From the NCBI GenBank assembly GCA_027038805.1, contig JALWGO010000115.1:1-13222 (forward strand): a DNA stretch of 13,222 bases, in the 5' to 3' direction. Origin of the DNA: Thermoprotei archaeon (lineage in GTDB: Archaea > Thermoproteota > Thermoprotei_A > Sulfolobales > WANQ01). Positions 6,968 to 13,222 of the stretch are shown piece after piece (position 1 is the first letter of the stretch; every line of letters begins with the position of its first letter). The notes under the pieces were generated by a model. It made no database searches and had not been told where the DNA came from. It saw only the letters and a program-made list of their open reading frames with translations. A program made the position numbers and the translations under genes.

Positions 6968-7935
6968 GAGGAAAAGATACCATAGTTTTAAGAGATTTAA
7001 CAAAGATCTTCAGCCTAGGACTTCTAGGAAGAAAGAAGATTATTGCAGTAGATAGAGTAAACTTGGAGATAAGGAGCGGTGAAATATTGAATATACTTGG
7101 CGAGTCAGGGAGCGGTAAATCAACTATTGCTAAAATGATACTACGGTTACTTAGACCTACAAAAGGAGAGATACTCTTCAATAATACTAACATATGGAGT
7201 ATGACTAAGTGGAAAGAAATAAAGGAATACTATAGGAGAGTTCAAGGCGTATTCCAAGACCCCTACTCCAGTTTTAATCCGCGTAGAAGAGTACTTGATA
7301 TACTATATGATACTCTCTACAACTATTTCCCAGAGTACCGTGAAGACAAAGTCTCGGCAAAGAAGTATATTGCAGAAGCCCTTGAGAGTGTAGGATTAAA
7401 TATAAGTGATATAGAAGGAAAATATTCACACCAACTAAGTGGTGGACAACTTCAGAGAGCATCAATAGCTCGAGCACTTTTACCAAAACCATCATTTATA
7501 GTAGCCGATGAACCCGTCTCAATGGTTGATGCGTCAACTAGAATAGATATACTAAACATATTCATAGACCTTAAAGAAGAGTATGGTGTCTCACCAATAA
7601 TTATAGGCCATGACTACTCATTAGCATACTATGCTAGCGATAGAATAGTAGTCTTATACAAAGGACAGATAGTGGAGGAAGGACCCCCAGAAGTATTAGA
7701 AGACCCCGCACATCCGTACACTAGGCTACTAAAGGAGTCCGTACCACTAATAGATAGAAAGTGGAGTAAAAAACTCGAATACAGAGTAGGCGATATAGAG
7801 GTTTCTAGAAGAGGAAAGGGCTGCATATTCGCGGATAGATGTCCATTCAAGAAACCTATATGTGAACAAAAAGAACCTCCAGTGATTAACCTTGGTAAAT
7901 CAAAAGTTAAATGCTGGTTATATGCATCAAAATAA
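6964..7935 (+). CDS. ABC transporter ATP-binding protein, DppF/OppF family
   Basis: The second ATPase of the importer, 323 aa. Walker A is GESGSGKST (46-54), the Q-loop is Q98 within the family-typical FQDPYSSFNPR, the signature is LSGGQLQR (158-165), Walker B is IVADEP with E183, and the D-loop reads SMVDAS rather than the common SALD. The switch histidine is H216, in GHD instead of THD. The C-terminal region again carries four cysteines (C287, C293, C300, C317). The ATG overlaps the upstream TGA (ATGA), and GGTGA (6953-6957) lies 6 bases before it, so both ATPases are translationally coupled. Its 3' end overlaps the start of the surface glycoside hydrolase by 14 bases, tying that enzyme to the same transcript. 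Confidence 0.92.
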   Translation: MRGKDTIVLRDLTKIFSLGLLGRKKIIAVDRVNLEIRSGEILNILGESGSGKSTIAKMILRLLRPTKGEILFNNTNIWSMTKWKEIKEYYRRVQGVFQDPYSSFNPRRRVLDILYDTLYNYFPEYREDKVSAKKYIAEALESVGLNISDIEGKYSHQLSGGQLQRASIARALLPKPSFIVADEPVSMVDASTRIDILNIFIDLKEEYGVSPIIIGHDYSLAYYASDRIVVLYKGQIVEEGPPEVLEDPAHPYTRLLKESVPLIDRKWSKKLEYRVGDIEVSRRGKGCIFADRCPFKKPICEQKEPPVINLGKSKVKCWLYASK

Positions 7936-9961
7936 GCTTAAAACGATAATAAGCTTTCTACTACTTCTAACATTACTATACACACCTTTAACATCAGCCT
8001 ATAGTCTCAGCGAAGAATCCATAGCTCTCCTTAAAGACCGTGAAGACCTTGTACATTCGGGCATAATATTGTGGATAACACCTTGGGGTCACCAATATCC
8101 CCCAAGAGAGTTTCCAGCCTGGTATATCCCAGGAATAGTTATACCCTATGACGTAAGATGTGGGGCTTGCACAGACACCTTGAAGCTCTATATTAATATA
8201 TCACTATCGTACTTGAAAGCCCTCTACAACATATCTGATAATATTTTCATTAATTTCTTCTGTGAAAAATACTATCCATCCTATGAGTGGAGAGGAGAAA
8301 TAGACGACATAAGGAGTCCACCAAGTAGTGTTATAGAATACATAAAGAACGTGACCCACGATGGAGCACGTGTATATATTGGTTTCAGCGAAATGAGTGC
8401 TTGTGTTAACGATAACCAGTGCTTACTCAAGATGATAGGAGTATATAATAGTCTACACAATATTTTCCCGAATGCAAGCTTCTATTACTATGGATCTAGT
8501 AAAGACAAGCTAGACAACCTCATTAAGCTCTACCACGAAGCCAAGCTAGAACTAATAGGCATCGATATATGGGAATACGAATATTATAGCAGAGAAATAC
8601 ATCCAAATAATAGACTAGTAGAAAAATTAAAAACGCTTGCTAGCGAAGTCGGCTGGAATCATGTCATTTTAGGAGAAATAGGTCTCCGCATAGACGATGA
8701 AGAAGCATATATTGAGCCATGGAATCCTAAACGTGATATCAGATATAATCCAAATATAACTCCGATATACTATCAGAGCTTGTTAAAAGACCTTCTCACA
8801 AAAAATGTTAGACCCGCCTATACCGGAATATGGTCCTGGAACGACAATATCTATTCAATAGATAGTAGGAGGGATATATTAGGAATACTTGACAGCATCA
8901 CTGTAAATAATAGTAGCTACATAGTAGTAATACCGAGTACTAAGAACCAGGTAGTGGCAAAAGCCAATGTATCTAGACCATACAACTGGGTTCCAATAGA
9001 TGATGCTAGCATTGATCCGTGTCTATGGGGCCTAGAAAAACTCAGAAAAGCTAAAATTAGTGGAGAAGCTATCATGCAGATAGTCAACGGTACACTACAT
9101 GTAAGTGACCACTTCAACTTATCAAGCTTGAAGCTAGAGCCATGGTATGTTATAGGTTATAATGAAATAATACTTGGAGTAAAACCATGGGGCATCCCCC
9201 CATATCATAAAATTCCGAGAAAAATACTTAGACTACCCATAATCATGGAGAAGGCTCCAAGAATAATAGTCTATACTAAATACTGTATAGAGGAAACGAA
9301 TACGGGTCTAGATCTCGCATATGATATATGGATAAAAAAGAATAATCAAACAAATGGTGTAGGTAAGGGAGACCTAGAACTAATGATCTGGCTCTACCAT
9401 AACAAGGCAACTCCAGCTGGCAAAATAATTAACACAATAACACTGGATACCTTGATCAATAACAGTATACAGAGGATTAAATGGAATGTTTGGGTTAGCC
9501 CCATACTTGGAAATGGATGGACGTATGTTGCGATAACACCAAGCAAACCACTAGGACCATGCGGGGAAATCGCTATTGATTTAACGAGTGTTTTTGAAGA
9601 AATCATGCCGATACTTGAGAAATATAATATAAGTTTAAGTAAGATGTATATTATGAGTATAGAGCTAGGAACCGAGGTATTCTATAATAAAGTAGTTGAC
9701 GTAAAATGGAGTCTCTACAAGTATATTCTACTCGTAAGGAGCAAACAAACTAATACTATTAGTAATCTATTAAAGGTAAAATACATAGCCAATAACACAT
9801 TATCGTATCAAAATCACTTAAAACAGGAAAATACTACAATACGTCTCAGTAGCATTAAGACAGAAAACTTCAATGAATTACTAATGGGTTCTTTAATAAT
9901 ATTGTCAATTATATTATTATATTATGCCTATACGAAGTTTAGAACAAGGAAAGCCAAGTAG
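7922..9961 (+). CDS. Secreted membrane-anchored bimodular glycoside hydrolase: unassigned barrel-like domain plus GH12 endoglucanase domain
   Basis: A 679-aa surface enzyme. Residues 1-26 are a signal peptide and 655-668 a C-terminal membrane anchor followed by basic residues. Residues about 350-606 match family GH12: GYNEIILGVKPWG (412-424), LAYDIW (465-470), the nucleophile motif LELMIW (E486), WNVWVSPI (521-528), and ELGTEVF (581-587) with E585 as the expected acid/base. Both catalytic Glu are present, so retaining endo-beta-1,4-glucanase-type activity is expected. Residues about 45-325 look like a (beta/alpha)8 barrel: IILWITPWG, VYIGFSEMS, LIGIDIWEYEYY, VILGEIGLR, YTGIWSWND. This suggests a GH-A-like hydrolase with E157 and E252 as candidate catalytic residues. 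There are eight cysteines and about 14 N-glycosylation sequons, as expected outside the cell. I prefer the ATG at 7922 over an upstream in-frame TTG at 7892 because it gives a clean signal peptide. The GH12 call is strong; the N-terminal domain is inference. Confidence 0.85.
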   Translation: MHQNKLKTIISFLLLLTLLYTPLTSAYSLSEESIALLKDREDLVHSGIILWITPWGHQYPPREFPAWYIPGIVIPYDVRCGACTDTLKLYINISLSYLKALYNISDNIFINFFCEKYYPSYEWRGEIDDIRSPPSSVIEYIKNVTHDGARVYIGFSEMSACVNDNQCLLKMIGVYNSLHNIFPNASFYYYGSSKDKLDNLIKLYHEAKLELIGIDIWEYEYYSREIHPNNRLVEKLKTLASEVGWNHVILGEIGLRIDDEEAYIEPWNPKRDIRYNPNITPIYYQSLLKDLLTKNVRPAYTGIWSWNDNIYSIDSRRDILGILDSITVNNSSYIVVIPSTKNQVVAKANVSRPYNWVPIDDASIDPCLWGLEKLRKAKISGEAIMQIVNGTLHVSDHFNLSSLKLEPWYVIGYNEIILGVKPWGIPPYHKIPRKILRLPIIMEKAPRIIVYTKYCIEETNTGLDLAYDIWIKKNNQTNGVGKGDLELMIWLYHNKATPAGKIINTITLDTLINNSIQRIKWNVWVSPILGNGWTYVAITPSKPLGPCGEIAIDLTSVFEEIMPILEKYNISLSKMYIMSIELGTEVFYNKVVDVKWSLYKYILLVRSKQTNTISNLLKVKYIANNTLSYQNHLKQENTTIRLSSIKTENFNELLMGSLIILSIILLYYAYTKFRTRKAK

Positions 9962-9982
9962 TTAAATATATCACATTATTGA

Positions 9983-10519
9983 TTAAGCGTCTAATACTTT
10001 ATCGTAATCTATTGGTGGTACAAATACTACAGCTGCAATTACTGATCCATAATTGTTTTCCGGTATTTCTTCTATTGTTTCTATGCGTGTTTTTATTTCC
10101 TCAAGCTTCATTTTCCGTACCTTAGCCATTCTACGTATTTTCTGCAACAACTCCCATTCTAATGATTCCCTATCTTTTTTACCATATGCTTCAACAACTA
10201 TACCATATCTACCGTACTCCGTCGATTCTCCAAAAGCCCATGCTACTCCAGCGCTTATTGTTTCTCCGGGACCCCCTTCAATTCTTGCTAGTATTGTAAA
10301 GACTATAGAGCCCGGCGTTATTTTTACATATTTTACTTCTCTCGAATTAGCTGGTAGTATTGACGATACTGGTACTAAGTTGCATTGAGCTATACCCGCA
10401 CTCATTAATGCTTCATCAAATGCGTTGAGCGGTGAGACTGTGCTTAGGGCTTTCCCCGATGTAGCGAAGAAGTATTTTGGTAGAAACCATGATTCTTTGA
10501 ATATACTTTGTGTTTCCAT
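9983..10519 (-). CDS. pdaD: Pyruvoyl-dependent arginine decarboxylase
   Basis: Converts arginine to agmatine, the first step of polyamine synthesis in many archaea. The 178-aa proenzyme matches the Methanocaldococcus enzyme: SPLNAFDEALMSAGIAQCNLVPVSSILPAN (about 29-58) contains the self-cleavage site between S52 and S53, where S53 becomes the pyruvoyl group of the alpha chain. PGETISAGVAWA (84-95) and the active-site region GIVVEAYG (E110) follow. It is slightly longer than the roughly 160-aa family norm, with a longer N-terminus and an acidic C-terminal tail. GGGGAG (10532-10527, minus strand) lies 7 bases before the ATG. It is convergent with the GH12 gene, with only 21 bases between the stop codons, and is unrelated to that locus. 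The leader holds a 12-bp perfect palindrome. Confidence 0.93.
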   Translation of the reverse strand: METQSIFKESWFLPKYFFATSGKALSTVSPLNAFDEALMSAGIAQCNLVPVSSILPANSREVKYVKITPGSIVFTILARIEGGPGETISAGVAWAFGESTEYGRYGIVVEAYGKKDRESLEWELLQKIRRMAKVRKMKLEEIKTRIETIEEIPENNYGSVIAAVVFVPPIDYDKVLDA

Positions 10520-10542
10520 ACAATTTCTCCCCTATTATTAGT

Positions 10543-10554
10543 TGGTTGCAACCA
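10543..10554. promoter_or_regulatory. 12-bp perfect palindrome in the pdaD leader (possible operator)
   Basis: TGGTTGCAACCA is perfectly self-complementary and sits 23 bases before the pdaD start codon on the minus strand. This is where a repressor dimer would block initiation or where a short hairpin could form in the leader. No regulator is identified. Confidence 0.35.
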
Positions 10555-10673
10555 TCATTTGGAGGATAGAGGTCTCCCTAAAAAGCTAGATTGTTCTAGT
10601 CTCATTATGGTTTGAGACCTAATGTATGGTTTTAGATTATTGTTCGGCTTCTCATTTCGGGAACAACAATAAT

Positions 10674-10722
10674 GTTTTTATAGTGTTAGGTTGTAGAGTT
10701 GTGGACGTGTAAGGGGTTTGAT
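10674..10722 (+). promoter_or_regulatory. Promoter and ribosome binding site for threonine synthase
   Basis: GTTTTTATAG (10674-10683) is a plausible TATA element, predicting a start near 10705. AAGGGG (10711-10716) is a good ribosome binding site 6 bases before the ATG at 10723. This fixes the true start well upstream of the intact downstream reading frame, which has no ribosome binding site before its TTG. It is the main evidence that the gene is frameshifted in this sequence. Confidence 0.5.
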
Positions 10723-10865
10723 ATGTTCCAAACGAGAATGTTTACTTAAAGTGTACTGAATGTGGGAGAAAATACCCATTACTTGATAAACGCGTTTTAT
10801 GTGAATGTGGAGGACTACTTCAAGTAGAAATAGATGATGTTGAGCAGCAAGTTTCCTGGAACCTT
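10723..10865 (+). pseudogene. Displaced N-terminus of threonine synthase (zinc ribbon), out of frame by a single-base indel
   Basis: The ATG at 10723 has a good ribosome binding site but runs MFQTRMFT into a stop at 10747-10749. From 10737 the frame of the downstream gene reads NVYLKCTECGRKYPLLDKRV and then CECGGLLQVE. This is the zinc-ribbon N-terminus of archaeal threonine synthases, with Cys codons at 10752, 10761, 10800 and 10806 (CxxC and CxC). No start codon exists in that frame between the stop at 10719 and the TTG at 10866. Adding one A to the run at 10737-10738 would join the two into a continuous protein of about 414 aa. There is no slippery heptamer to suggest programmed frameshifting, so a sequencing error or a recent mutation is likely. 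Confidence 0.8.
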
Positions 10866-11966
10866 TTGAGGAAGCACCCGTTCCGGTTATGGAGATATCG
10901 TGTACTCATACCAGTACCAAGAGACGCTGAGATTATATCGTTGAATGAAGGAGGTACTCCTCTTATAAGACTTAAGCGTATTGAGAAGCTTGTTGGAGTT
11001 AAGAGTATTTACGCTAAATTTGAGGGTGCAAATCCTACTGGGAGTTTTAAGGATAGAGGTATGACTGTAGCAGTCACAATGGCTAAGTATTTGGGGTTTA
11101 GGAATGTTATTTGCGCTTCTACTGGGAATACTGCTTCATCTATGGCCGCTTATGCTGCTCGTGGAGGACTCCACGCAATAATAGTTCTACCTGAGGGAAA
11201 AGTTGCGAGAGGGAAAATTGCTCAGTCAATACTTCATGGCGCTACCATAATATATGTGAAAGGAGGCTTTGATAGTGCTCTTAAAACAGTATTAGCTGCT
11301 TATGAAGCGGGTTTAGCTTATCCATTAAACTCTATTAATCCGTGGAGAATAGAGGGGCAGAAAACCGTAGCCTATGAAATAGTTGATGAGATAGGGGTAC
11401 CAGATTGGATTATTGTCCCAGTAGGTAATGCTGGCAATATTACTGCCATATGGAAGGGTTTGAAAGAGCTTAGGAAGTTTGATCTAATAGATAGGCTTCC
11501 TAGACTAGCTGGTGTTCAAGCTAGTGGAGCTTCTCCCCTTGTAGAAGCATTTAGAGAGAATAAAGAGGAGCTTAAACCCGTCGAGAATCCTGAGACCATT
11601 GCTTCGGCTATAAGGATAGGTAACCCAGTTAATTGGAGGAGAGCTTTAAGAGCAGTAAGGGAGAGTAATGGTGTATTATTAAGTGTTAGCGATGAAGAGA
11701 TACTAGCTGCTCAGAGAAAACTTGCCCGCCTTGAAGGTATAGGTGTAGAGCCTGCAAGTGCTGTAACATTAGCAGGCTTTCTAAGACTAGTTGAAGAAAA
11801 AATTATTGAAAGAGATGATAAAGTAGTATTCATCCTAACTGGTCATGCTTTAAAGGACCCGGATATAGCTTCCTCCCATAACATTCGTTCTTTCTCAGCT
11901 AATAATAGGATTGATGCTCTCAAAATAATTGCTTCACTTGAAGGAACATCTACGTTTACGAACTAA
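10866..11966 (+). CDS. thrC: Threonine synthase, PLP-dependent (catalytic domain; frameshifted N-terminus)
   Basis: Converts O-phosphohomoserine to threonine. The open frame begins at a TTG codon without a ribosome binding site and encodes 366 aa. The family's zinc-ribbon N-terminus precedes it, out of frame. Clear motifs are NEGGTPLIRLKRIEKL (27-42), the PLP-binding lysine K62 in GSFKDRGM, GNTASSMAAYAARGG (residues about 86-100), and PVGNAGN for the cofactor phosphate. The fold-type II PLP domain is complete, ending normally with TAA. It heads a plus-strand cluster with homoserine kinase 35 bases downstream and aspartokinase after that, all one pathway. The displaced N-terminus shows that the apparent start is an artefact of the indel. 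Confidence 0.93.
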   Translation: MRKHPFRLWRYRVLIPVPRDAEIISLNEGGTPLIRLKRIEKLVGVKSIYAKFEGANPTGSFKDRGMTVAVTMAKYLGFRNVICASTGNTASSMAAYAARGGLHAIIVLPEGKVARGKIAQSILHGATIIYVKGGFDSALKTVLAAYEAGLAYPLNSINPWRIEGQKTVAYEIVDEIGVPDWIIVPVGNAGNITAIWKGLKELRKFDLIDRLPRLAGVQASGASPLVEAFRENKEELKPVENPETIASAIRIGNPVNWRRALRAVRESNGVLLSVSDEEILAAQRKLARLEGIGVEPASAVTLAGFLRLVEEKIIERDDKVVFILTGHALKDPDIASSHNIRSFSANNRIDALKIIASLEGTSTFTN

Positions 11967-11990
11967 TACACTATAAGTTCTATTCTAAGA

Positions 11991-11997
11991 AGGTGAT
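11991..11997 (+). promoter_or_regulatory. Ribosome binding site that decides the homoserine kinase start
   Basis: AGGTGAT (11991-11997) is a near-perfect Shine-Dalgarno sequence 4 bases before the ATG at 12002. The GTG inside it (11993) is in frame, but it is part of the ribosome binding site and not a start codon. Confidence 0.75.
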
Positions 11998-12001
11998 ATT
12001 T

Positions 12002-12973
12002 ATGAATCCTATTATAGATAAGAGTATATTAGTTGAAGCACCCGCATCAATAGCCAATATGGGCCCCGGATACGATATAGTAGCAATAGCTGTTAGAGAG
12101 CTAAGAGACCGAGTAAAAATATCGGTAAAGAAGGGTTACGGGAAAATAAGAGTTCAATCCCTAAGCAAGGAGGTACCTAGTGGAAGAGGTAACATAGCCT
12201 ATGTTGTCGCGGAAAAAATCTTAGAAGAATACGGAATAAATAACGTAGACGTTGAAATAATTGTTGATAAAGGCATACCTGTTTCAGCAGGCCTAGGTGG
12301 ATCGGGAGCAACCGCTGTTGCAACTGCATACGGGTTATCAGTTCTCTTAAACCTAAATATGAGTCGAAGAGAACTACTCAAGATAGCTGGTCTAGGAGAA
12401 GGATACATAGCGGGGACACCACACTATGATAACGTTGCTGCTAGTCTCTATGGTGGAGCAGTACTAGTAGACCCTGTAGAGCTTAAAGTATACTCTATAA
12501 AGCCTTCATATAACTTGTGGATTGGCGTAATAGTACCAGTTAATAGAGATAAAGAGTATAAGACACGGAAAGCTAGAAGTGTTATTCCTAGAAAACTAGA
12601 CCTCGAAATCCATGTAAAACAGTCGGCGAGTATAGCAAAACTCATTCACTCATTACATACTGGTGATATAGAGGTTCTTGGGAAAGCCATATCCTCTGAT
12701 TACATTATAGAGCCACATAGAGCTAACTTGATAAGAAAATATTGGGAGATTAAGAAACTAGCACTAAAATTAGGAGCCCGTGGTTTCAACATAGCAGGTG
12801 CTGGTCCATCAGTATTCTTTATACATGACTCTTATCAAACCGCCTTAAGGATTCTCAAAAATCTATCATTTTTCCTTGAATCCCATGGAGAGAGGATACT
12901 ATCTTTCCTCTTAAACATAGACAATCAAGGCGTTAGAGTACTAGACAATCGGGTGAACTTACGTGAGAATTGA
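12002..12973 (+). CDS. thrB: Homoserine kinase (GHMP kinase family)
   Basis: Phosphorylates homoserine to O-phosphohomoserine, the substrate of the neighbouring threonine synthase. The 323-aa protein has the three GHMP motifs: PASIANMGPGYDIVAIA (14-30), the ATP phosphate loop GIPVSAGLGGSGAT (91-104), and GAGPSVFF near 266-273. ADNVA-type sequence appears as HYDNVAASLYGGAVL (141-155), and IEPHR (about 236-240) matches the substrate-side region of the Methanocaldococcus enzyme. Length is a little above the usual 300. The ATG at 12002 follows an excellent ribosome binding site. The 3' end overlaps the aspartokinase start by 11 bases and carries its ribosome binding site, indicating coupled expression. 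Confidence 0.92.
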   Translation: MNPIIDKSILVEAPASIANMGPGYDIVAIAVRELRDRVKISVKKGYGKIRVQSLSKEVPSGRGNIAYVVAEKILEEYGINNVDVEIIVDKGIPVSAGLGGSGATAVATAYGLSVLLNLNMSRRELLKIAGLGEGYIAGTPHYDNVAASLYGGAVLVDPVELKVYSIKPSYNLWIGVIVPVNRDKEYKTRKARSVIPRKLDLEIHVKQSASIAKLIHSLHTGDIEVLGKAISSDYIIEPHRANLIRKYWEIKKLALKLGARGFNIAGAGPSVFFIHDSYQTALRILKNLSFFLESHGERILSFLLNIDNQGVRVLDNRVNLREN

Positions 12974-13222
12974 TGTAGTAAAGATAGGGGGAACACTACT
13001 AGTAAACCCGGATCCTATCAGCACGTTGCCCGAAAAATGTTGTATTAAAGGAGAAACTAGATAGTAGGATAATATTAGTTGTTTCAGCTACGAAGGGTGT
13101 TAACCAACGACCTATAGACGTTTAGAAAAACTCCTATCGATGTACAGTAGAAGTCCATGGTTAGGACCACTAGTTCTAAGTTTTGGTGAAAGAATAAGCA
13201 AGGTGATCCTATATGAAACACT
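12963..13222 (+). pseudogene. Aspartokinase, N-terminal part, with several frameshifts and truncated by the window end
   Basis: Phosphorylates aspartate, the first step toward threonine, lysine and methionine. The GTG at 12963 has GGGTGA (12951-12956) 6 bases upstream and reads VRIDVVKIGGTLLVNPDPISTL, the amino-acid-kinase start. That frame stops at 13062. The next part, VVLKEKLDSRIILVVSATKGV, is in the second frame (about 13039-13101), and LEKLLSMYSRSPWLGPLVLSFGERISKV is back in the first frame (13122 onward). Between them, at 13102-13122, the expected TNDLIDV is scrambled over two frames. The simplest repair needs about four single-base changes: near 13033-13037, 13102, 13113 and 13121-13123. 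Protein motifs are well conserved, which favours sequencing error near a contig end over long decay. Confidence 0.8.

Larger units (their letters stand above)
10520..10722. other. Structured intergenic region between pdaD and the threonine cluster
   Basis: No gene is evident in these 203 bases, which hold the two divergent promoters and several inverted repeats. These are TGGTTGCAACCA (10543-10554), AGGTCTC/GAGACCT (10570-10576 and 10614-10620) enclosing the hairpin CTAGA-TTGT-TCTAG (10586-10599), and TTGTTC/GAACAA (10640-10645 and 10661-10666). I see no tRNA or C/D-box pattern. A clear TATA for pdaD is missing; a weak candidate on the minus strand lies near 10577-10585. Confidence 0.5.

Noticed and set aside
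7892..7921. Upstream TTG start for the GH12 gene, adding ten residues
   Set aside because: The extension would place polar residues before a good signal peptide and lie deep in the upstream ATPase gene; the ATG at 7922 gives the usual N-terminus.
10053..10388. A 111-codon plus-strand open frame
   Set aside because: It is fully antisense to the arginine decarboxylase gene, whose self-cleavage site and active-site motifs are clear.
10570..10620. tRNA or C/D-box RNA in the intergenic inverted repeats
   Set aside because: No cloverleaf arms, T-loop GTTCRA pattern or C and D boxes at workable spacing could be found.
10737..10749. Programmed -1 frameshifting in threonine synthase
   Set aside because: The site ACG AGA ATG lacks a slippery heptamer and the shift would have to occur five codons after the start; a missing base is simpler.

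Overview
This is an AT-rich window from a hyperthermophilic archaeon, most likely a crenarchaeote of the Desulfurococcales type (Staphylothermus, Desulfurococcus, Thermosphaera or Ignisphaera-like). The reasons are heavy use of AGA/AGG and ATA codons, TATA/BRE promoters with very short leaders, GGTGA/GAGGTG ribosome binding sites, a Sulfolobus LacS-type family 1 glycosidase, a pyruvoyl-dependent arginine decarboxylase, and surface proteins with C-terminal membrane anchors. The species assignment is inference.

The left three quarters (about 1-9961) form what looks like a self-contained beta-glucan utilisation locus. On the minus strand lie a GH1 beta-glycosidase and, 4 bp downstream, a small VapB-like antitoxin gene, with the first two codons of a further gene (possibly the VapC toxin) at the window edge. 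Divergently, on the plus strand, is a six-gene run: a membrane-anchored oligopeptide-family solute-binding protein with a Thr/Ser/Pro stalk, two permeases, two ATPases, and a secreted, membrane-anchored protein of about 679 aa. The last protein carries a C-terminal GH12 (endo-beta-glucanase) domain and an N-terminal barrel-like domain that I cannot assign to a named family. The inferred flow is: the surface enzyme cuts polysaccharide, the binding protein captures oligosaccharides, the ABC system imports them, and the cytoplasmic GH1 enzyme hydrolyses them to monosaccharides. The 130-bp divergent promoter region contains regularly spaced CTTATA elements.

The right part (about 9983-13222) is core metabolism. 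A minus-strand pyruvoyl-dependent arginine decarboxylase (agmatine/polyamine synthesis) is followed by a structured 200-bp intergenic region. Then comes a plus-strand threonine cluster of threonine synthase, homoserine kinase and aspartokinase. Two of these three are damaged in the sequence as given. Threonine synthase has lost one base near its start, so its zinc-ribbon N-terminus is out of frame. The aspartokinase start, truncated by the window end, shows several indels within about 90 bp although its protein motifs are well preserved. This pattern fits sequencing or assembly error at least as well as gene decay.

The most interesting item is the bimodular barrel-GH12 surface enzyme in a single locus with its own transporter and glycosidase. 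I saw no RNA genes, CRISPR arrays or insertion sequences.
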